A stretch of DNA of 64,000 nt from Bactrocera neohumeralis (lineage: Eukaryota; Arthropoda; Insecta; Diptera; Tephritidae), in assembly GCF_024586455.1 (NCBI RefSeq), contig NC_065923.1, positions 67,801,076-67,865,075 on the forward strand, in the 5' to 3' direction. This document shows positions 59,110-64,000 of the stretch, one piece after another. Position numbers and translations under genes: made by a program. Position 1 is the stretch's first letter, and every line of letters begins with the position of its first letter. The notes beneath the pieces are model-generated. The model saw only the letters and a program-made list of their open reading frames with translations, was not told the origin of the DNA and made no database searches.

Positions 59110-60580
59110 ATGCTTATATAGAACACGAGTTTGTCGCGGGTTTCCGTCCGGGATCCTGTTAGTGAGGGACTACGTGTAGGTGGTGGTTGTCGCACTGTGG
59201 TGTTGGTTTGCGACGGCACTGTAGGTTGTTGAGTGAGCAGACTCCTGTAATATGGGGAAACGTACGACAAACTCCACTGACGTGTGGTGCGCAGGCCGTA
59301 AAAAGTCGGTAAGTGAAACCAGTAAGTGCAAAATTGCACTTCACTAATGTAACGTTCCGACGTTTGACGCTCTGACACACGGAACAGACTGTGCGAGGAA
59401 ACAGGAGTTGCTGAGTGGTTCTCGCACGACAATTGGAGCGGGATGAGGGTTGGGGACTGATCAGAAAGAGAGTCATGCTGCCTGTTTGAGCTCCTATGGA
59501 TTGTAGAGGTCCTTTGTTAGTCACTCGGGTGGAATTGCGGTGCATTGCGCGAAATTGGTGCAGTTTGCACAGCTAAAGGGGCTAATGTCGCAGTAATGCG
59601 TTGGCAGCATGGGGTCACGTAACTCGTTGTTCACACCCGGTGAGTCTTGAGGCCTGCGCAGGTCTTAAGATGGCTCCATCCACTGCATGTATCAACCGCG
59701 GTGGAGTATGGAAGAAAATTCCTGCGTGCCCGGGTTAGACACAATGCCAGCACGAGTTAGGAGGATACGGGGCAATCCTGCTGCAAGGAGTTGCTCCAGT
59801 GATGAGAAGTTTAATTTAAAACTTACCGATCCAAACGGGGTTTGATATCTGCAAAATAACCGTGTCAATTCCGGTAACGTTGAACCGGCTGTCAGGTGAA
59901 TTGCTCATCAAGGTTCTCAACTTGTCGCTTACCACTCTTCAATTACTCGATGTGGGTAAAATAATAAAAGTTTTCACACTACTGAAACCTGGGAAAGCCG
60001 CCAACGATGATGAGTCCAATCGCTCGATAACTCTCCTTTCCACAATAATAAAGACACTTGAGGCCTTGCCCATCCCGACCTTCACTTCCATCTGATATTT
60101 GATGGCTTCAACAAAAAACCACTCTGCAAGAGGAAGATCCTCGTAGCGTTGGATTTGTCAAAAGCCTTTGACACAGTCAACCACACAACGCTACTTGAGG
60201 ACATCCAAAATCTAGGCTGCTTTCAGGTTTGAAGAGATGGACTGTGAACTACCTGAGCGGTCGGCAATCATACGTACTGTTTCGAGATAAAAATTCTAAA
60301 TTGAGAAGAATTAAACAGGGGATTCCGCAGGGCGGAACCCAAAACCACTCTGCAAGATTTGGATTGGATTTGTCAAAAACCGTCAGTCAATCATACAACG
60401 CTTCAAGAGGACATCCAAAATCTAGGCTGCTTTCAGGTTTGAAGAGATGGACTATGAACTACCTGAGTGGTCGGCAATCATCCGTACTGTTTCGAGGTAA
60501 AAATTCTAAATTGAGAAGAATTAAACAAGTGTTTCCACAGGGTCACCATCCTCTCCCCGTTGCGGTTAGCTAGCCGACAG
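59110..60580 (+). mobile_element. Jockey-like non-LTR retrotransposon fragment with an internal duplication
   Basis: GC-richer DNA at 59110-59830, probably the element's 5' part, has no clear frame. RT motifs follow. One is KPGKAANDDESNRSITLLST with IIKTLEALPIP (about 59960-60090). Next is ALDLSKAFDTVNHTTL at about 60149-60196, the RT motif A region. Then come LKRWTVNYLSGRQSYVLFR and KLRRIKQGIPQGG (60229-60336). Frameshifts separate the blocks. The block is duplicated (next entry). No YADD box or 3' end is present, so the copy is truncated and dead. Confidence 0.8.
60112..60545 (+). repeat. Two-copy tandem duplication inside the LINE
   Basis: aaaccactctgcaag occurs at about 60117 and 60343, and tctaggctgctttcaggttt at 60210 and 60420. 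The latter is followed in both by gaagagatggact and aactacctgag, and by aaattctaaattgagaagaa. The second copy has small deletions and substitutions, giving an offset of 210-228 bp. Confidence 0.9.
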
Positions 60581-62084
60581 CTAGCCGATTTCGCCTTGTA
60601 TGTCGCAAGGCAAACGGTAGGCCGATCCTTAACTGCGCCGCACCAATATGGTCGCCTGGCCGATTCTCTCTTGGAGTCAAATCAACAGGTATCCTACTTA
60701 TAGAGAATCGACCCAGATATACACAATATATCTGACACCCCTCTCCCTATGTTGAACGAAATGCCTTAACAGAAAAATATTTCATTAATAAAAGTAAAAT
60801 TTCAAAATATTTCAAGTGATGAAATGGGCATTTAACACTCAAAGATAAGTGAGGATATAAGCACGAATATATATGTAGTATATATGTACATAAGTATATA
60901 ACGCAAGATGTATTTACATATGCATCTACTTTTTATCTATTTTTAGTGAATTTTAAGCTTTGCTGTCAATCACATGCTCCATGATTTATGACATCATTGA
61001 GTGTTTGACACCGCTCACCTTCACACGCACACACTCGATCAGCAAGTTGTGTCTGTGCACTCAAGCAATTAGCTATTTAAGCGCTTCATGTGCCAAAACT
61101 GATAGCGATAAGATACATACATAATCTGTTAATTTGTGTTTAACCGAAATCGGTTCTATGTTACCTACATACATATGTTATGTGTTAATATACTAACACA
61201 TATAAATACAAAAGTTATGAAACAAGCCGGTAATGTAACAAACATATGTTTTCACACTCATTTGTAATAATTATTTAATGGCATATATGTATGTGCATAT
61301 GTATGTATGTATATACTTTTATATACATACGTACATATATAAAAATGCTCATCTATTTGCTTTGTTACACAACAGTTACTTTGTTTTTATCGAAATACAA
61401 CTGTGAAGGTTATTTTTGTGTGAGAATTTTGAAACTAAATTTCTTGCTTTTGATTTTTACATACCGGAAAAAGTATATACATACATACATATGTATATCA
61501 TCACCTAAAATGCAAAATATGGTAAACATCACTTTTCATAAGTTTACAGGCGTAGGAAAAACGATGTAATAGAAGCCACTCAAATTGAAACAAAACATGA
61601 GTTTTGGTTATAGAATGGTTACCTATTGGTTAACATATACACATATATGACTCATGTTTTGGTTATAAAATGGTTATTACATCTGACAGCGATTTTCGAT
61701 TCTTTTTGGTGCTACGTTGTTTTGCATTTTAGGTGACAATATATACTCATATGTACACATAGTATAAATTATAACAGCAGGTGTTTATATGCAGGAATTT
61801 CAGCTGGAACGAGTCATGACACATTTGATATATGATAAATGTTTATAGTGGCTTGTAATTCATAGTGAGTACGATAAGAGAAACTTTTATGCAACTTTGT
61901 TATGATAAATGAAAGAAAATCACCATTTTCAGTTTGTTTGTCCAGCGCACAGGAGCGATAAAGCGCACGATTCGCTAAACAGGGTGATCGCAAGTATATT
62001 TTTGTAGATGACTTGTCGACTCAAAAAATTTGGCAAAAAAAAAAATTCAAAACAAAATTATTATTTAATACAATAGTGTATAGG
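60581..62084. other. Intergenic, no gene recognised
   Basis: It includes a microsatellite cluster at 61285-61340. A short direct repeat reads tgagttttggttatagaatgg at about 61600 and catgttttggttataaaatgg at about 61653. A possible Tc1-type end, agggtgatcgcaagtat, lies at 61981. No coding sequence. Confidence 0.5.
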
Positions 62085-63070
62085 AGTCTTATTAAAGTGG
62101 TATAACAACTTGCTAGCATTTACTTGTCTTGTTTTAAACCAGTTTTCGAATTTCCCCTGCCTTTAAAGTGGTATAACGACTTGGTATGCTATATGCATTT
62201 AATCGTGTCAGTGTATATGATTTATAACAGTTATTTGTTCGAATCTACATACTTGTAATATGCCACTATATATTTTTATACCAGTTTTAGTTCGTATTGC
62301 CACTGCCATTAATGCTGTATAACCACTTATTATTTTATCTGCATAGAATAATGTCAGTCTATGACTTTATACCAGTTATTTCTTCGAATCGATTTCGTTA
62401 TAATATAAGATTCTACATCGTTATACTAGTTTTTTGTACTTACTGCCACTGTAATTAATGCTGATTAGCCACTTATTATTATATCTGCATTGAAATATGT
62501 CAGACTATGCCTTTATACCAGTTGTGTGTTCGTATATTCCTCCTTTTCTATCTCTATTAATCTATGTCAGTCTATGACTTTATACCAGTTGTATGTTCGA
62601 ATATACTTTGTTACCGCTATTGATTTGGTATGACTGTTTGTTATTATATATCTATTGAATTACGTCAGTCTATACTTTTATACCAGCTGTGTGCTCGGAT
62701 GTACTACTTTATGCCAGTATATCTATTTTACACCGGTTGTGTGTTCGTATTTTCCTTTTTTTACTATTCTACTATTAGATTACGCCAATCTGTCTTTATA
62801 CCAGTTGCTTGTCCATATTGTCACTTTAATTAAAATGTTATAACCACTATTGCTATGCTCTCTATATTAAATTATGCCTGTCAACGTGACTTATACCAGT
62901 TGTTTTCTTCCAATCTACATAGTTAAGCTCTTTTAAATTATTTATACCAGTTGATTGTTCGTATTGGCGCCCTCATTAAAGCGGTATAACAGCTTTTCAT
63001 TCTATCTGTATATGATTATGTCAGTATACGTGTTTTATACAACTTGTTTGTTCGATTCATCGCTATATAA
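62085..63070. repeat. Degenerate satellite with core TTTATACCAGTTGTGTGTTCG
   Basis: The core tttataccagttgtntgttc (n varies) recurs at about 62277, 62369, 62511, 62579, 62674, 62793, 62889 and 62940. Between cores are the linked words gtcagtctatgac, taatgctgtataaccactta and gtattgccactgcc. Unit length varies, roughly 70-170 bp, so the array is old or built from two alternating subunits. Confidence 0.8.
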
Positions 63071-64000
63071 GTTTTGGCGAAATTTGAGCCAGCCACTAAT
63101 AATGCTTTTAGGCTCAACCAACGCAATTTCTGGTGACGTCACATGAATACGCTTTGTGGAAGCCGTGACTTTTTTTTATATAAAAAAATTATTGATATTA
63201 CTATTCATTTCTATGAAATGCATGTTCATACGATTTTTCTTTTATTAGGTTAATTGATTCAATTGCTCTTCATTAAAAGATAAATCAGCTGAATTGCATT
63301 TTAGATGTAATCAACAATTTATTGTATAATTTTCGAATTGCATTAACCGGGTATTACTGTAAGAAAAATAAGTAGTGTTTTGGTAAGACCTTCAATTGGC
63401 TGCCTTTTTCGTTTTTGGAACCGACTGATGACGTTTTATCATGTCATCGCCCTATTCAAAAACGACATATTGGCTGGGGTTGCTCCTTTTCGTTATGCAG
63501 AGAAAGCAGTCAAGAATTATTTTTAATAAACATATATTATTATGCTTGATTTCGGTTGGTGAATGTGACTGCTTCGCCTCTACAATTATGTTAAATATAA
63601 TAATTCATGTAAATGTACTCAGACGCCAAGGCGCCAAATACTTAATGGCCTATTTAGCTCCACAAAGAGGACTCAATTCTATTACGACATTTTGCTATTA
63701 AGTGAAAAAGTACGAGGTATAAAAAATCTGTTTGGTAAATACACTTTATAATAATGCCGTATAGTTGAAGCCACAAATTATAGTTATAATCCATATTGTC
63801 TACTATGAAACATTTTATTATATGAATAAAACTGCATATTTACTTTGGAGCTGCTTGCAGTTGCTGTTATTTTGGAGACTGCATAGCATTAGGCAGATAA
63901 CTTTATTAGCATTTAGTTTTCCCACGCCAAGGAATGCTAACGGAGCAAATATATTTATAGTGCATCTCGTGAAAGTAAATTGTTTGCAAGACTTTCGCAT
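63071..64000. other. AT-rich right edge, nothing recognised
   Basis: Short open frames on both strands (63441-63701 and 63818-64000) show no family features. No repeat structure or splice pattern could be supported. Confidence 0.5.

Noticed and set aside
59159..59545. Minus-strand frame of 128 codons in GC-rich DNA
   Set aside because: It lies within the probable 5' part of the plus-strand LINE and shows no known protein features.

Overview
The window looks like nuclear DNA of a higher fly, most likely a tephritid fruit fly. The evidence is very AT-rich intergenic DNA with many ACATACATATGTATGT-type microsatellites, short GT-AG introns, glutamine-rich coding runs, and three genes with clear dipteran or animal orthologues. 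It also carries Tc1/mariner, non-LTR and piggyBac-type remnants and dispersed repeats like those of tephritid genomes. The species call is an inference.

Layout. Positions 1-6050 are low-complexity AT-rich DNA. Positions 6051-25915 (minus strand) hold a giant gene for a PHD + SET protein, the upSET/MLL5/SETD5 orthologue, in five firmly placed coding exons. A possible sixth, terminal exon at 6051-6205 encodes a membrane segment. Positions 25916-36548 are noncoding and may contain the upSET promoter and 5' exons. Positions 36549-36989 (plus) encode a 120-residue SAM-domain protein. Positions 37721-40409 (plus, six exons) encode the TTC27 orthologue. It is tail-to-tail with the WDR92/DNAAF10 orthologue at 40508-41694 (minus, two exons), with only 98 bp between the stop codons. 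From about 42.4 kb to the end there is no recognisable host coding sequence. A candidate promoter and two 5'-UTR-like stretches (42.5-43.9 kb, plus) suggest a gene whose coding part lies outside the window, with a TE-rich first intron.

The right third is a repeat landscape. It holds a Tc1-like element whose transposase N-terminus is joined in frame to the acidic tail of a ribosomal P-stalk protein (45.9-46.9 kb) and a decayed LINE (47.6-48.9 kb). A fold-back palindrome and a ~120-bp satellite rich in ATCGAT/TATCGATA follow (50.3-51.6 kb). Next come mariner and Tc1 remnants (54.5-56.2 kb), a 1.06-kb repeat with inverted ends (56.2-57.3 kb) and a TTAA-flanked piggyBac-type MITE (58.0-58.7 kb). 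The last are a jockey-like LINE with an internal tandem duplication (about 59.1-60.6 kb) and a degenerate satellite (62.1-63.1 kb).

How the genes fit together: upSET is a chromatin regulator. TTC27 and WDR92 have both been linked to HSP90/R2TP-type co-chaperone work (established literature, from memory), so their convergent arrangement is notable. The most unusual observations are the P-stalk/transposase in-frame fusion and the phase-compatible transmembrane exon downstream of upSET. No CRISPR, operon-like system, rRNA or tRNA gene was seen.
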